Shown in pieces: positions 7,958-19,700 of a DNA stretch of 64,000 nt. Source of the DNA: CAIPBY01 sp041671305. Lineage in GTDB: Bacteria; Patescibacteriota; Patescibacteriia; 2-01-FULL-39-33. Below the pieces are notes generated by a model that searched no databases, was not told the DNA's origin, and saw only the letters and a list, made by a program, of their open reading frames with translations. Made by a program: the position numbers and the translations under genes. Numbering within the stretch: position 1 is the stretch's first letter; each line of letters begins with the position of its first letter. The stretch lies in the NCBI GenBank assembly GCA_041671305.1, contig JBAZBX010000002.1:11604-75603 (forward strand). The letters run 5' to 3'.

Positions 7958-8389
7958 TTATCTTTCTCCTGTGTATACCCCGCCCGTATCAATAATCAAG
8001 GCGAGTTCAGATATTTTTGAATTAGATAATGGTTGTCTGGCCATTTTTACAACCGGAATCCTGTGTTCTTTCGGTTTTTTGAGGCTGGCCTTAATCTCGT
8101 CTCTGGATATTTTCTTTTTCCAAACTTTTAACTTGGGATTTTTCAATGTAGAAATAAAATTAAGCAGAAAATAATGAAATGGCTGGCCATTGATAGTGGC
8201 AAAAGCGATGACGATGGTAAGTGACAAAACGATTAATCCAGAAACTATAAATAATGAGAGATCAAAAATTTTATAAAAAATAAATATTATCAACCCTCCG
8301 ATAAGCATTTCAATAAATTGCCTCACGGTGATAGGTCCGATAACTTTGTCCTCTACGTCCAAAAATTGTGGCACGACTACTTGTTCCAT
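7958..8389 (-). CDS. prgI: PrgI family membrane protein
   Basis: A small VirB3-like inner-membrane protein, 143 residues from ATG 8389 (MEQVVVPQFLDVEDKVIGP). The family start pattern VPQFLDVEDKVIGPITVRQF is present, followed by two membrane helices (FIEMLIGGLIIFIFYKIF and FIVSGLIVLSLTIVIAFATI) and the FHYFLLNFISTLKNPK segment, then a basic cytoplasmic tail. PrgI proteins sit next to VirB4 ATPases in Gram-positive conjugation systems, exactly as here. An upstream Met at 8431 would add 14 residues read from the hairpin repeat and is unlikely. Confidence 0.85.
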   Translation of the reverse strand: MEQVVVPQFLDVEDKVIGPITVRQFIEMLIGGLIIFIFYKIFDLSLFIVSGLIVLSLTIVIAFATINGQPFHYFLLNFISTLKNPKLKVWKKKISRDEIKASLKKPKEHRIPVVKMARQPLSNSKISELALIIDTGGVYTGER

Positions 8390-8401
8390 AAAAATTAATA
8401 A

Positions 8402-8482
8402 ATTTAATAACCGATAATCAAGAAACAACAATCAAAGGAATTCTTATATTTTGGTTATTGTTTCTTGTGTTTTGATTATTAT
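8402..8482. repeat. Repeat family D (AT-rich hairpin, MITE-like)
   Basis: Left part AATAACCGATAATCAAGAAA and right part TTGGTTATTGTTTCTTG form an imperfect inverted repeat. Related copies lie at 42966, 55768 and 59878, each between genes. It fills the gap between the 591-residue gene and prgI. Confidence 0.6.
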
Positions 8483-8483
8483 C

Positions 8484-10259
8484 TCAGTATCTCAATTCGC
8501 TATTTAATTGCATCACAGCATCAAATTCTTCCAAGGATAACGTTGGTTTCCCAGATACTAGACGCTCTTTAATTATATCATCTATGCTCCGACCTTCTGT
8601 CATGCTAGTCTGCCCCAGCAATCTGTAAAACCGATTTACCTCATTGCCAAACCAGGCATTTATCCCCTCTATTCGACGCGCATATGATTCTTCCTGCAAT
8701 AACTTTATTTTCTCTCTAATTGATCTCGTCGCCTCAACCGGATTGGAAGCCAAGCGACGAAAATCTATCAAAGTCATATCAGACAATTCTTCAATGGGGC
8801 CGGTCAGCTTTTTAGCTAATTTAATGCCGTCAACTATGGGCCTTCTAGTATTCTGAGATTCAAGCACCCTCTGAGGAATATTCTTCTGCACAACATAAGG
8901 CGCAGGACGTGGCAAAGGAGCTGATTCTGACTGTTTGAGACTGACGGGAACACTGACAGGAATGGATTTTTCTTCAACAAAATTATTTACTAAATTATTC
9001 TTCAAGCTTGCCTCAATGATATCATCATTACTTTCTAATTTTTTTTCTGAAATAAGTGAAGCAGGTGGAATATTGATTGGAACCGGTTTTTTAGCTTCCT
9101 CTTTCTTCTCTTCGCCGATGTCATCCAATTTTACGATTTTCGGTTTAACCATCAAATCTTCCGGCATGCGGAGTATGGGCAAACCATCTTCCTCATCCAT
9201 AATCGGAGCTGGACTAACCTCTGCTGTAATTTTATTTTGCGAATCAAAACTATCTATCTTGGCAACTTCGGGCTGCTTCGGAGCAACGGGAACATTTTTT
9301 ATCTCTGGTAATGTCGGAGGGACTGCTTGCTTGGACAACTCAGCCTGTGGCGAAACAATTGGAATAGGTTCTACAGAAACAGACACTGAAGAATTGGTTC
9401 CCTGTCTTCTCATCTCCTCTGCCCTTTTCTCTTGCAAAGTTTTGACCTTGACTTCGGCTTTTTCAAATTGCGGTATTTTTGGCTTAAATTCTATCCTTTG
9501 TATCGCATCTCCGCCAGAAATATGATACTCCTTGAATGTTTCCTGCTCTTTCTTAATTAGTCCCAGCAATTCCGTCGCCTGCTCTTTGGTAAATTCCATT
9601 CCGCCTATCTTCTGACTCTTGGTCAAGGCTTCTATGCTCTCTATCTCATCACGCACGTCACGGAATCTTGAAATAATAATATTGGATAATCTTTTGTGCA
9701 AGATCTCGTCACTTTCATTATACCCGAATTTGGAAATAATATCATCTGCCAAACTGTCATAATCAAGTTTATAGGTCTCCGCTTCCGGAACAGCAATCTT
9801 TTTTAATTCTTCTTCATCCATGGTAGAAAAAGTCATGGACTTGGAATTATCCGTGATCACGGTCGGAGAACTATTTTGAGAACCAGCCGTTTCAGCCTTG
9901 ATCAAGTAATCTTTGGGGGTCTTTTCTGATGGCTTTTTCTTTTTTATTTTTTTCTTCTTAACTGGTGGAGTACCGCCAAGACTTTTGATAAATGATTCAA
10001 CATCTCCCTTAATATATTTACGCATTGGCCAAAGCTGGTTTATGGCAATGGCCAAGGCTATTTGATTAATAGTCTCCGGCGACTGTTTGAGAAGACTCTT
10101 TCTTAAATTAGAAATTAAATCAGCTGAATTATCAGACCCCGCCCTCACTCTTGAACCACAAACATCAACATCATATAATTCCTGGTCAGACAAATTAAAA
10201 GGAATAAACCAGGAATTAGTCTTCTTAATATCTTCAATTATTTTTGAATTTAATGACAT
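8484..10259 (-). CDS. Uncharacterised cytosolic protein of the T4SS operon
   Basis: 591 residues, no signal peptide or membrane helix. The N-terminal part (residues about 1-90) looks helical and globular, followed by a Lys-rich linker (VKKKKIKKKK). A helical middle covers about 145-290 (SLADDIISKFGYNESDEILH..., FTKEQATELLGLIKKEQ). A long Pro/Val/Glu-rich disordered region spans about 290-470, and a conserved-looking helical C-terminal domain about 475-591 (IKLAKKLTGPIEELSDMTLIDFRRLA...). I do not recognise the family. Position between the VirB6-like gene and prgI, on the same strand with short gaps, suggests a cytoplasmic partner of the secretion machine. Confidence 0.75.
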   Translation of the reverse strand: MSLNSKIIEDIKKTNSWFIPFNLSDQELYDVDVCGSRVRAGSDNSADLISNLRKSLLKQSPETINQIALAIAINQLWPMRKYIKGDVESFIKSLGGTPPVKKKKIKKKKPSEKTPKDYLIKAETAGSQNSSPTVITDNSKSMTFSTMDEEELKKIAVPEAETYKLDYDSLADDIISKFGYNESDEILHKRLSNIIISRFRDVRDEIESIEALTKSQKIGGMEFTKEQATELLGLIKKEQETFKEYHISGGDAIQRIEFKPKIPQFEKAEVKVKTLQEKRAEEMRRQGTNSSVSVSVEPIPIVSPQAELSKQAVPPTLPEIKNVPVAPKQPEVAKIDSFDSQNKITAEVSPAPIMDEEDGLPILRMPEDLMVKPKIVKLDDIGEEKKEEAKKPVPINIPPASLISEKKLESNDDIIEASLKNNLVNNFVEEKSIPVSVPVSLKQSESAPLPRPAPYVVQKNIPQRVLESQNTRRPIVDGIKLAKKLTGPIEELSDMTLIDFRRLASNPVEATRSIREKIKLLQEESYARRIEGINAWFGNEVNRFYRLLGQTSMTEGRSIDDIIKERLVSGKPTLSLEEFDAVMQLNSELRY

Positions 10260-10279
10260 TTTATCAAAAAATCTTTTAT

Positions 10280-13200
10280 TTAGGCTTGTTTAGGTTTAAA
10301 ATTTTCCCACACCTCCGGATTATCCTGAAGCGCCTTCAGCATAATTTGTATCATTTTGAGATAAGCACTATCACCAGCGTCAACATAACCATACATGCCC
10401 TTTTTAATCTTAAATTCTTTCATGATCTTTTCTCTAATTACCTCTAATTCCGCATCACTCAACTCATCTGCTTTTTTGCCATTACTGCCAGAACCAATGG
10501 CATTCCAAAGCAAATTAGTGGCTGCTTCATTACTTTTGTGTTTAGCCGCATTTCTGCGATAATTATATAATTTTGCTCCATTGGATTTAAGAGTAAAAGA
10601 TTGAACTAATTTCAACGCACTGGCCATGGAACCCTTATTGTCACCCTCAGCCGGCGGAGGACCCATTTGTATGTTACCAAAATCAGATACTGACAAACCG
10701 CCGATAAAAGAACCAACCATTTTATCTTCAAGAATTTTCATATCGGCATCATAATTAGTCCGGGCATAAAAATCTCCAGCCGTCTCCGCTAGTTTTTTCC
10801 TTTCCGCTAATTGTTCAGCCATGGCAATTAAATCAACCTTAGTACTACCTGTACTGACATGTTCTCCGCCCAAGCCAAAATTATCAGTTAAACGTTTATA
10901 TTCCGCATCATAATTAGCCAACGCGTTTCCATTCTTATCGAACTCTTCCATAGAAGGCATAATGCCGTTATGAGCTGCGGCATACTCTTTCCTATGCTCA
11001 TCTAATCTTTGCGCCCGATTCATGGTTGCGTCCACGAAAGCTTTCTTTGACAAAACTTTCTGATCTTCTATGGAACCCCTAATCGTCTTCATGGTGGATG
11101 CGCCACAAACATCACTTACATTTTCATAAATATCAGCCATGCCTTTCTGTATAGCCGCCCTCAATTCACCAGCCTCAGTGCCTTTTCCAGCTTTCTCTAA
11201 TTGCTTAACCTCAGAAATACGCTCCTTAATACGACTAGAAATTTCACTTGCATTCTGAGTAACCAAATCCGCCAAAATATCCCTGCTTTCTTCGTTCATT
11301 GGCTTGTCACTGGAAGAATCATAAACAAGATGACTAAGTTGCTCTGTGCCAACAAGTCTATTTTTTAATAAAGCATTTCCAATAGTCAAAGTATTATCTT
11401 TATCTACTAAACCACTTTCCGAATCAACGGTCAATAAACTTCTAAGTTGTCCGAAGTCTAATTGTTTTCTAATTATTTCTTTGATTCCCTCATCTTGGAA
11501 TTGCGCGAGGGTATTGGCAAGCGCTTTAGGATCAGCATCATGGAACCCATACATATATCTAATGAAAGAATTGATATCGGCTTTTTTTCCATTCTTCTTA
11601 TATTCCTGCTCATCCGGTTCCAGCATAAAAGTATCAAATAGTTTTTGTAAACGACCATGTTCCTTCTCTCCTCCAGTATCAATCTTTCTAACAGCCTTAT
11701 CTATATCATAGGTTCCAGACATAACTCCTTCCCGTAAATCCTTTTTACTGGTAGTATCCAAAGCTCTAGCCTGATGTCTAAAATATTTATCCTTTAGATC
11801 ACCAATTATTTTAGAATTGGCGCCGTTTAAATTAGTTTTTGTAAACAACTCTCCGAATACTTGGTTGGCTCTATTTTCTAAATTTTTATCTAATGTAGGA
11901 TTGGCAATAACCCTTCTGATGAGCTCTGGAGCAACTGCCATCTGCTGATCTATATTCCCCTTTTCAGCCATAGCAACGAGTTCTTCAGCGGTCATATCTT
12001 CTATTCTCTTTCTATTCACCAAAGCAGCATTACGCGCGGTTTCTTCATTTCGCTTTGTTCTAGCGCTCTTCATATTGGCAGTCATACGAGCAAAAGGCCT
12101 AGACAATAATGTACGCGCCAAAGGCACTTTATTAGCAAGCTTAAAACCAGTTCTAGCCAATCCTTCTCCTATTAATAATCTATCATTAATTCCAGTAGCA
12201 ATAGCTCCGCCCACGGCTCCAACGCCCCGTCCTATGCCTTTCGTCGCTCTCCAAGGCATGGCCTGGGCTCCCTTTCTGGCCTTATTTAAAAAACTCAAAC
12301 TGCTTCCTGCCCAGGAAGCGCCGACAGCGCCGGTTTTTTGTCCCATCACCAGTGAAGCTACCAACATGCCAATAACCAAAGCAAAATTGATTATACCCTC
12401 AGTGGACATTGCATTGGATAATACTATCATTTGTTTTGTGGATGATGTATTATCCACTATCTTATTACTAGCCCCTAATCCATTTATTACATTTGCATCC
12501 TGATTTTTAGTAGTATTTCCACTAAATCCCATAATTACAAAGGAAATCCAAAGGAAAAATAGCATAATAGGCCCGACAATCAAATTTTTGCTCATCTCTG
12601 TCCACCATTGGCTGGCATACTGCTCGCCCTTTTTGAAAGTGGTAAGAAGGAAGGGCAAAGGAGAAAGCACGGTAAGAAACAAAAGCACCACAATTCTATA
12701 TATCAGTATGGCAATAATGGCCACCAGAACAGCAGCGGCCACCACACTAGCGATAAGCGCATAAACTAGAGCGGTAATAACATTTCCAAAACCTATTTCC
12801 TGACCTTCTACAGAAGTGTTAGCGGCACCATAATCCATATAACTACCCTTATCGCCGCCCATAAGATTATACATATCCGGAATACCCAGAGCAGAAAGAA
12901 TAATATTGCCACCAGTAATTCCTTGGAGAGGCGCGGCGAAAGCCAGCATCAAAACTTGCGAAACATCAATCATCAAACCGCAAAACATCTTAGAAAAGTT
13001 GATCAATATGGCCATCACCAGTAATTTGGGCAATAATTCCTTTATTTGCCACTGCGGAATCTTGATAATGGTACCAATAGCAATAGCGATAAGGATGACG
13101 ATAAAAAAGTTATTGCACAGATCCCTGATCACCTTCCAGCCGTTGGTAACCGCATCCAAATGAGTATTTATAGGGTATGACATGACGGAAAGCATGGCAT

Positions 13201-13654
13201 AGACCAAAGCAGAAACAATCCAACCGGCTGCTACCGCAATCATATATATCAACCAACCGAGAAGATTACCTACAATAGTGCCAAAACCTGGGGATGTAGA
13301 TGTAGTAGACTTCCCGGTTGCCGGATCCGTTGTTACCGTAGTTCCAGTTTTACTATCTTTTTCTATTAAATTTCCAAAAAAATCAGAACTATATGTAGTA
13401 TCGCCTGAATTTGCCGGGCTAGAAAACTGTTTTACCGTTCCATCTTCATAACGATATTGCGTATTAACTGTATTGCCAGTCTTCTCTTGCCAAACATCCA
13501 TGGTCTTACCAGAGTCATCTCTGCTGCTTTTTACAATAAGCTTATACTCCGCCTGCACATTGACTAAAGGAGAAAACAAAAATAAAGCCACAACAAAAAC
13601 AACCATGATTATTCTCCATTTTTTCCTCTTCATATTTTCCAACATTTTATTCAT
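10280..13654 (-). CDS. VirB6/TrbL-like polytopic membrane protein with long cytosolic tail
   Basis: A signal peptide-like N terminus (KRKKWRIIMVVFVVALFLF ... VQA) leads to an extracytoplasmic segment. About seven hydrophobic helices follow between residues 130 and 470, for example LLGWLIYMIAVAAGWIVSAL, FFIVILIAIAIGTII and LIVGPIMLFFLWISFVIMG. The arrangement matches VirB6/TrbL channel components. Residues about 510-1120 are a soluble, largely helical, charged tail, much longer than in classical VirB6. The start is uncertain among Met codons at 13684, 13654 and 13633; 13654 is used because all include the signal region. It lies between the giant secreted protein and the 591-residue protein in one operon. 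Confidence 0.8.
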   Translation of the reverse strand: MNKMLENMKRKKWRIIMVVFVVALFLFSPLVNVQAEYKLIVKSSRDDSGKTMDVWQEKTGNTVNTQYRYEDGTVKQFSSPANSGDTTYSSDFFGNLIEKDSKTGTTVTTDPATGKSTTSTSPGFGTIVGNLLGWLIYMIAVAAGWIVSALVYAMLSVMSYPINTHLDAVTNGWKVIRDLCNNFFIVILIAIAIGTIIKIPQWQIKELLPKLLVMAILINFSKMFCGLMIDVSQVLMLAFAAPLQGITGGNIILSALGIPDMYNLMGGDKGSYMDYGAANTSVEGQEIGFGNVITALVYALIASVVAAAVLVAIIAILIYRIVVLLFLTVLSPLPFLLTTFKKGEQYASQWWTEMSKNLIVGPIMLFFLWISFVIMGFSGNTTKNQDANVINGLGASNKIVDNTSSTKQMIVLSNAMSTEGIINFALVIGMLVASLVMGQKTGAVGASWAGSSLSFLNKARKGAQAMPWRATKGIGRGVGAVGGAIATGINDRLLIGEGLARTGFKLANKVPLARTLLSRPFARMTANMKSARTKRNEETARNAALVNRKRIEDMTAEELVAMAEKGNIDQQMAVAPELIRRVIANPTLDKNLENRANQVFGELFTKTNLNGANSKIIGDLKDKYFRHQARALDTTSKKDLREGVMSGTYDIDKAVRKIDTGGEKEHGRLQKLFDTFMLEPDEQEYKKNGKKADINSFIRYMYGFHDADPKALANTLAQFQDEGIKEIIRKQLDFGQLRSLLTVDSESGLVDKDNTLTIGNALLKNRLVGTEQLSHLVYDSSSDKPMNEESRDILADLVTQNASEISSRIKERISEVKQLEKAGKGTEAGELRAAIQKGMADIYENVSDVCGASTMKTIRGSIEDQKVLSKKAFVDATMNRAQRLDEHRKEYAAAHNGIMPSMEEFDKNGNALANYDAEYKRLTDNFGLGGEHVSTGSTKVDLIAMAEQLAERKKLAETAGDFYARTNYDADMKILEDKMVGSFIGGLSVSDFGNIQMGPPPAEGDNKGSMASALKLVQSFTLKSNGAKLYNYRRNAAKHKSNEAATNLLWNAIGSGSNGKKADELSDAELEVIREKIMKEFKIKKGMYGYVDAGDSAYLKMIQIMLKALQDNPEVWENFKPKQA

Positions 13655-13700
13655 ATTTTTACCGATAAATATATCAATCCCCACTGTCTTTTAATTTAAT

Positions 13701-16700
13701 TTAATTAAGACTTCCAGTTTCCGTATTCCAAGTTTTGGCGCCTTCATAATTCCAATTATCCTTCACTTTGATAATGATATTACCGGTACCAGCAATATCT
13801 CCGTAATAATGATACAAAACAAATGGATCTGAAGGATTCGGCCTGGAAAGAAGCGCTGTGCCTGAAAAAGTCGTAGTGGTATCATCTCCCCAAGAAACAC
13901 TATAAGCCCGAATTGGCAATTGCTCCGGATCAATTTCCGCCGTAAATTCCAACTTGATCGGACTATTTGACTTGACCTTGCGCAGTTCTGCAGGATCAGT
14001 GGTTGTGGCTAACAAATTAGTAGTAGTGACATGCTTAATTTCCGGATAATTGAAACACATTCTAGCACTTGTAGAGAGTGTCGTGCTTGCTTCATGAGCC
14101 TCTCTTTTGCTAATTCCACCGCAATTTTCCGTTGGCACTGACCAATCCATAGAACTCACCAAACTATAATACCCGCCCTCAATCGGACTTCCGTCTTTGT
14201 TGGCTCTCCACTCCCAAACGCCATAACTCTTGGCAAAAAGTTTTTTCAGCTCGTCCACGTCATGGACTTGCCCCATCCTAGATTGGCCAATATCAGTCTT
14301 GCTCATGTTTTCTTCATAGAATAACGGCTGGTTGTATGGCACGTCGTCCTTGCTATCCCACTCATTCGGATATTGACCGGTAATTGGAGCAATAATAGAA
14401 GCAAAAGGATTTTGGTCAGTATTATAATTATAACGATTATAATGGTAAATATTGGCGTAGATATAAGTCCCTCCGCTACAGAAATAATTAGAATTAAGGC
14501 TTCCATCGCTATTGCAGACGGAGCTGAAAGAATTATTTAATTTCTCATCTGAGACAGAATTACCGCAACATTTGAGACCCAGGGTATTAGAATTAGTTAA
14601 GCCAACATAATTTCCACAATAATTTCTAGGCGTAGAACCATTTAAACGCAAACAATACATAGAATGATCAAAACATTGATTAGGATTACCTACAACATAC
14701 TCCGATAATCCTCCACCACAACCCGCATCAGTACAACTTGACATATTGCTATTGGAAAAAAGCGACAAACCATCAGCTACTGTTTCAAACATATCGCCAT
14801 ACAGAGCATTTACTACACAATCCGTGTCATTGGTTTTGTAACTGGAGCCGGGTGAGGTCCTAGCCGAATAAGCTTTTTGCTGTCCGGAAGAATCTACCAC
14901 CTGAACCACCTTATCGCAATAGCCGGCAGTAAATCCGTTGGAACTAATTCCTCCTATAACTCCGCTGGCATACGCTTTGTCTGAAGCAGCCGTACCGCCG
15001 GAGCCAAAAGCATAACCCAGGATATCACCTTGGACATCCGGATGCGGATCACTGGCTTGTCCACTATAATTAGGATCGGTGTCCGTCACTATCTTGAAAG
15101 CGACATAGCCAATAGCCACCGTCTCATCGTTAATCCATTCTATGAGTCCGGAAACGATACCGCTCATATCCTTCAAAGCGGAAAGTGTATGCCAAGGAAG
15201 TCCAAAAGCTACAGGAAATTTAGCAATATTGAAGCCGAACATGCCCCATCCACCCCAATAATCGTCCTGAGTCATGGTAAATGGCGACATAATAAACTTT
15301 CCGATATCTTCCAGGGCTGTTGTTATACTACCCCACAAAGATTTATCCTTTATGATTAAAAATCCACTACTATCGTAATCATTATGACTAGCTAAATAAT
15401 TACATGTATTTGCCAATTCAAAATCATTACAACTATCATCTTGCTGACATTCACTTCCGCTGTCGCCAATTCCGCAAAAAGTCCTAGACAAAGGCAAACA
15501 TTCTTCATAATTATTTCCATTAAGATCAAAAATTTTAGGACATTCCTTACTACCCCTTTCACTATTTAGATGAATATCCACAACAGAAGTATTTTCTCTA
15601 TAATTTGTCAGGGGATTACATGGTGTGGTTTCACCACTGCTTATGCCACCAGCACAAACTCCACAACTTGAACCACCATTATTAGTACAACTTGCCGCCA
15701 AGTTTTCAGCGCTATACATGCTTTCTGCTTCGGGAGCGTTGGTGCCAAAATAAAATGGCAACTCTCCGGCAATACCAAAAGATTCATATGGCTTCATAAA
15801 TACAAATAGTGGCATCGGGAAGAAATTTTTCTTGTCAAATCCGACATAGAGTCCGCTATAGAAGAAACGATAGACATTAGGATATCTCAAAAGAGTTCTC
15901 ATGGATGCAGGCACATCAGAAAAAGGATAAAATTTGACTTCCTGACCCGTATGAGACTCCACCAAATCCATGACAGAGGCATATTTTCCTAAGTTTGCCG
16001 CATTAGCATTTAGGGTAAAATTAGAAAAATTCATTTTTTTCTCCGCTTTGGATACGCAATAATACAAAGGCATTCTTTCTTGATAATACGGTGAATAGTC
16101 ATTGACTGATTCTCCGGCAATATTATCTACCGGCCACCATTGCAGACATTGCTGACTGTTGATAGCTGGATCTTTGAGGATGCAATATCCGTATTGGCCA
16201 TAATATTGGGTGTTGTCTTTGTTGTACCTACAACCAGGAGCATCGGCTTCGGGATAGACACGACAAGTTCTGGCTATCTGACTAACTTCGGTGCCATCAG
16301 TATCCAAGATAGTGTTGACGCCAATATTATCCCACATTGTATATCCGCCTAACTTTGTATTATCAAATCCTTTCTCAAGAGACGGAGCCAAACTGAACAA
16401 GGCAATTTTCATGCTGGTAGCTCCGCTAGGCGGAGTTACCCTATAAACTACATGTTTCCATGGAGTACCTTGATTGATTTTCAAAGTGTCAGCTGATTCC
16501 CATTTAGGACCAAATAATTGTGGCCCAGAATTAATGGTAATAATGTTATATGAGCCATTGGAATTTCTCTCTAGTGCGTTGCCCTCTCCGTTCAAAAATA
16601 GATAACGAACTTCCGCGTATGGCAAATTAGTGCCGTCTCCGGAACCCGCGATGTTGGTAGTATTGACCCAGAAAGAAAGATAATATGGCGTGTCATCTTC

Positions 16701-19700
16701 AACTCCGATATTTTCTGATATGACTATATTGCCGGAATTAAGTTGCAGATAAGAACCTCCGCTTTCCGCTTTCTGAGGATCAGAAACCACCTTGAACAAA
16801 CTAGAATTCCAAGTAATACTATTCATTTTGGGCTTAACTGATTGACAAGCCTTGGCGGGAGTGGAAGAACAAGCCAAACTGCCGGGAACCCAGCCGATAG
16901 GATCACTGGATTCTCCAAATGTCATCTCAAAATCACCATTGACTACTTCAGAAGTTCCGCCAAGTTGATTCATAGCATCATACGGATAGTTGATAGTACC
17001 GCTAACCTTACTGTCAACCTCAGAAACCAGAGGATTAGTCATGACGTAGCCGGTTTTATTTTTATCTATCTCTGGTGAATAAGTCGCGACAGTACTGGAA
17101 CTATTTACTTGCCTATTGCAAGAACCGTCATCAGCAAAAGATTGACACATGCTAATATCCAAGCATTTATCATTTTCTGTAAAATTAAACTGGGAATCAT
17201 TTTTGGATTTCTGATAAGTATTGCAAGTCAGCCAATTACTGCAAGTCCTGTCGGCACCGGCTGAAACTATCATATTGGCATTGTTGGTTTGAATTCCAGC
17301 AATCGGCGAAACCCCTCCTCCCGCGACTGACGAAGTGAGATCCGCGTTATAAGTGAGCTGGGAATCAAAAATTAAATTCTTCCAAAATCTATCTCCCGTA
17401 GAGGTGGCCGAATAATCAATCTGTCCCCTATCATTTACCAGAACGCAACCAGTTCGGAAATTAACCTGGCCGTTGCAGGATCCGGAATTGACTGAACTGC
17501 TTAGTTTATAATAAACTCCGGCCAAAGTGACCTGAGAAGTTGAGCTACTGACACCAACAGCACAATCCTTGTTTTCTGCCGAGGAAACATAGAAAAGTCT
17601 AGAATCAATTTTTGAAGATTGTTGGAAAGGATCTATTATCAAAGTCGCTCCACTACAGGAAGACAATAAACTGATGGCCGAGTCTGAATTATACAAAGTA
17701 TTCGTCTTGATGGAGACGGTATTATCGGATTTTATTTTTAATTTGGTATAGACATTTGTCAACGGATCAACATATTCGTTGCATCCGCTCTGAGCGCCCT
17801 GGCAAATTCCCGCCCATCCCTGATAATCAGTTCTTTCTACTCCAGTGACATTATCAACTATGCCTATTGGTTGGATTTTGGAAGACTGATTCTCATAACC
17901 AGTGCCAAAGGTTTGATTGGCGGTAGTAATACATGGAATACTAGTACCCTGCTGAACCCAAGAACCGGTTGAGCCTGCTCCTTTGACATATTCACATACT
18001 TTGCCATGAGGATCTTTAAAATAAGAAAATGAATTCTGACCCGCATATTCCTCACACCATAATTCATTAAATTTACAAATATCCGTTTTATATCGCTCTG
18101 GAAGATTTTTCAGATAAGCCGTGCTATAACCAGTAACCTCGTCATATTTATTGATTATTGGCAGGCCGTAAGACGTGCATCCCATTTCCTTGCTGGAACA
18201 AGAATATTTAGAATCCGCCACCAGATAAACGGTATTGTAAGCGGGAACAGATATAGATGAAGTAGCCGGATCAGAATTAAAAATCTCACCTCCCGGATAA
18301 TCATAATTATGGGTATCCACTAATTTCTCACAACCCGCCGCTTCCGCGCGACAAAGCTTAGCAAATGATTTGAGATAAGCAACGTTGCCAAGCCTATCCT
18401 TGTATGCGGAACAGCCAAGCATATTGCCGGGAACACAGCGATGATTATCTACTCCTGCAGTCGTATCAGCGCAAGTCTGAGTAGCCGTAGGATTATTGTA
18501 TAATGTCTGTCCATTGCCATCGCCTAAATTATTATCGCAAGAAAAAGGCGTGTACCATGAATTTTCTACCAAATAAACACTATTTTGCACCTCTTTCAAA
18601 ATAATATTATTGAGATAAATATTTACTCCCTGAGGAATATTGAATTCCAAATACTGTTCAGCTGAGGAATCCAAGTTCCAATGGACAAAAACCGGTCCCA
18701 AATCGTATTTTCTCCATTCAGAGCTTACCTGCGCGCGTGACAGGCTAAGATTAGAATTATCCACCTTGGCCATGGCAAAAAAGTCATTCACCGAGCCAGC
18801 CGAACCGAACTTGATAGAATTAAAAGCAAATGAGACATTGCCTTTCGCCCAGAAAGACAAAACGTATGTTTTATTTTGAGAAATATTTACCAAGTGTTTC
18901 AGGGTGGAAGTAGAAGCGGTATTTGGATTGGTCAAAGAATGACCGCCGACAAAAGTGGAAACATTACTTAGCGTGGCTGTGGCATTGGAATTAACGCCTT
19001 GATCATAGAGCCAGAGAGCCGAAGAAGTTGTAAGATCAAAATTACTATTGAGAATATTACGCACATTGTTGCCGGTATTGCCGGTATAAGCGCGGCAACC
19101 TTTCATTTCGGCCGAGCACGTCTTCCCTTCTCCAGGAATCGCCATATAAATACATTCATTATTGCCATTCCAGAAACCATTATGAGAAACACAATCCTTG
19201 GCAGAATCAATATTATTGGTTTGAGTCAAAGTTCTTCTGTACGGATGGCAATTATCGGAAATGGTAATTGTCTGAGAAAGCAGACGATATGACTTAGCGC
19301 CGGTCGCATCATAAAATTCCCGACAATCCGGATTTACGGCCATATCTTCTTGTGCGCAATAACCGTCATCAAGAGATTCATCGGTATTGTCCACACAAAG
19401 AGGCTGACCCACACTGCCCGTAGAAGTAGAGTAAGCTAAATCCGTGCAAGGCTTGTTGGAAGCTAAAATATTTGATTTTTTTAATTTGTATACTTTTAAT
19501 TGATAGCCGGCCGTGTCATCGCCTTCCCAAGTGTAGTAAGTGCCATCATTAATCCCCGGTTTTTCACAAACCTGGAAATTAACATAATATTCCCTATTTT
19601 CCGCTCCTTTGGATAAATCATCCAAATTTGTAAATTCATCGCATCCGGCCAAATCCGCAGAACAATATTTAGGCACACTGTCGGCGATGAATTGATTGTA

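Noticed and set aside
8935..9525. 196-codon plus-strand frame, Ser-rich
   Set aside because: Antisense to the disordered Lys/Glu/Pro region of the 591-residue protein; composition is the mirror of that region.
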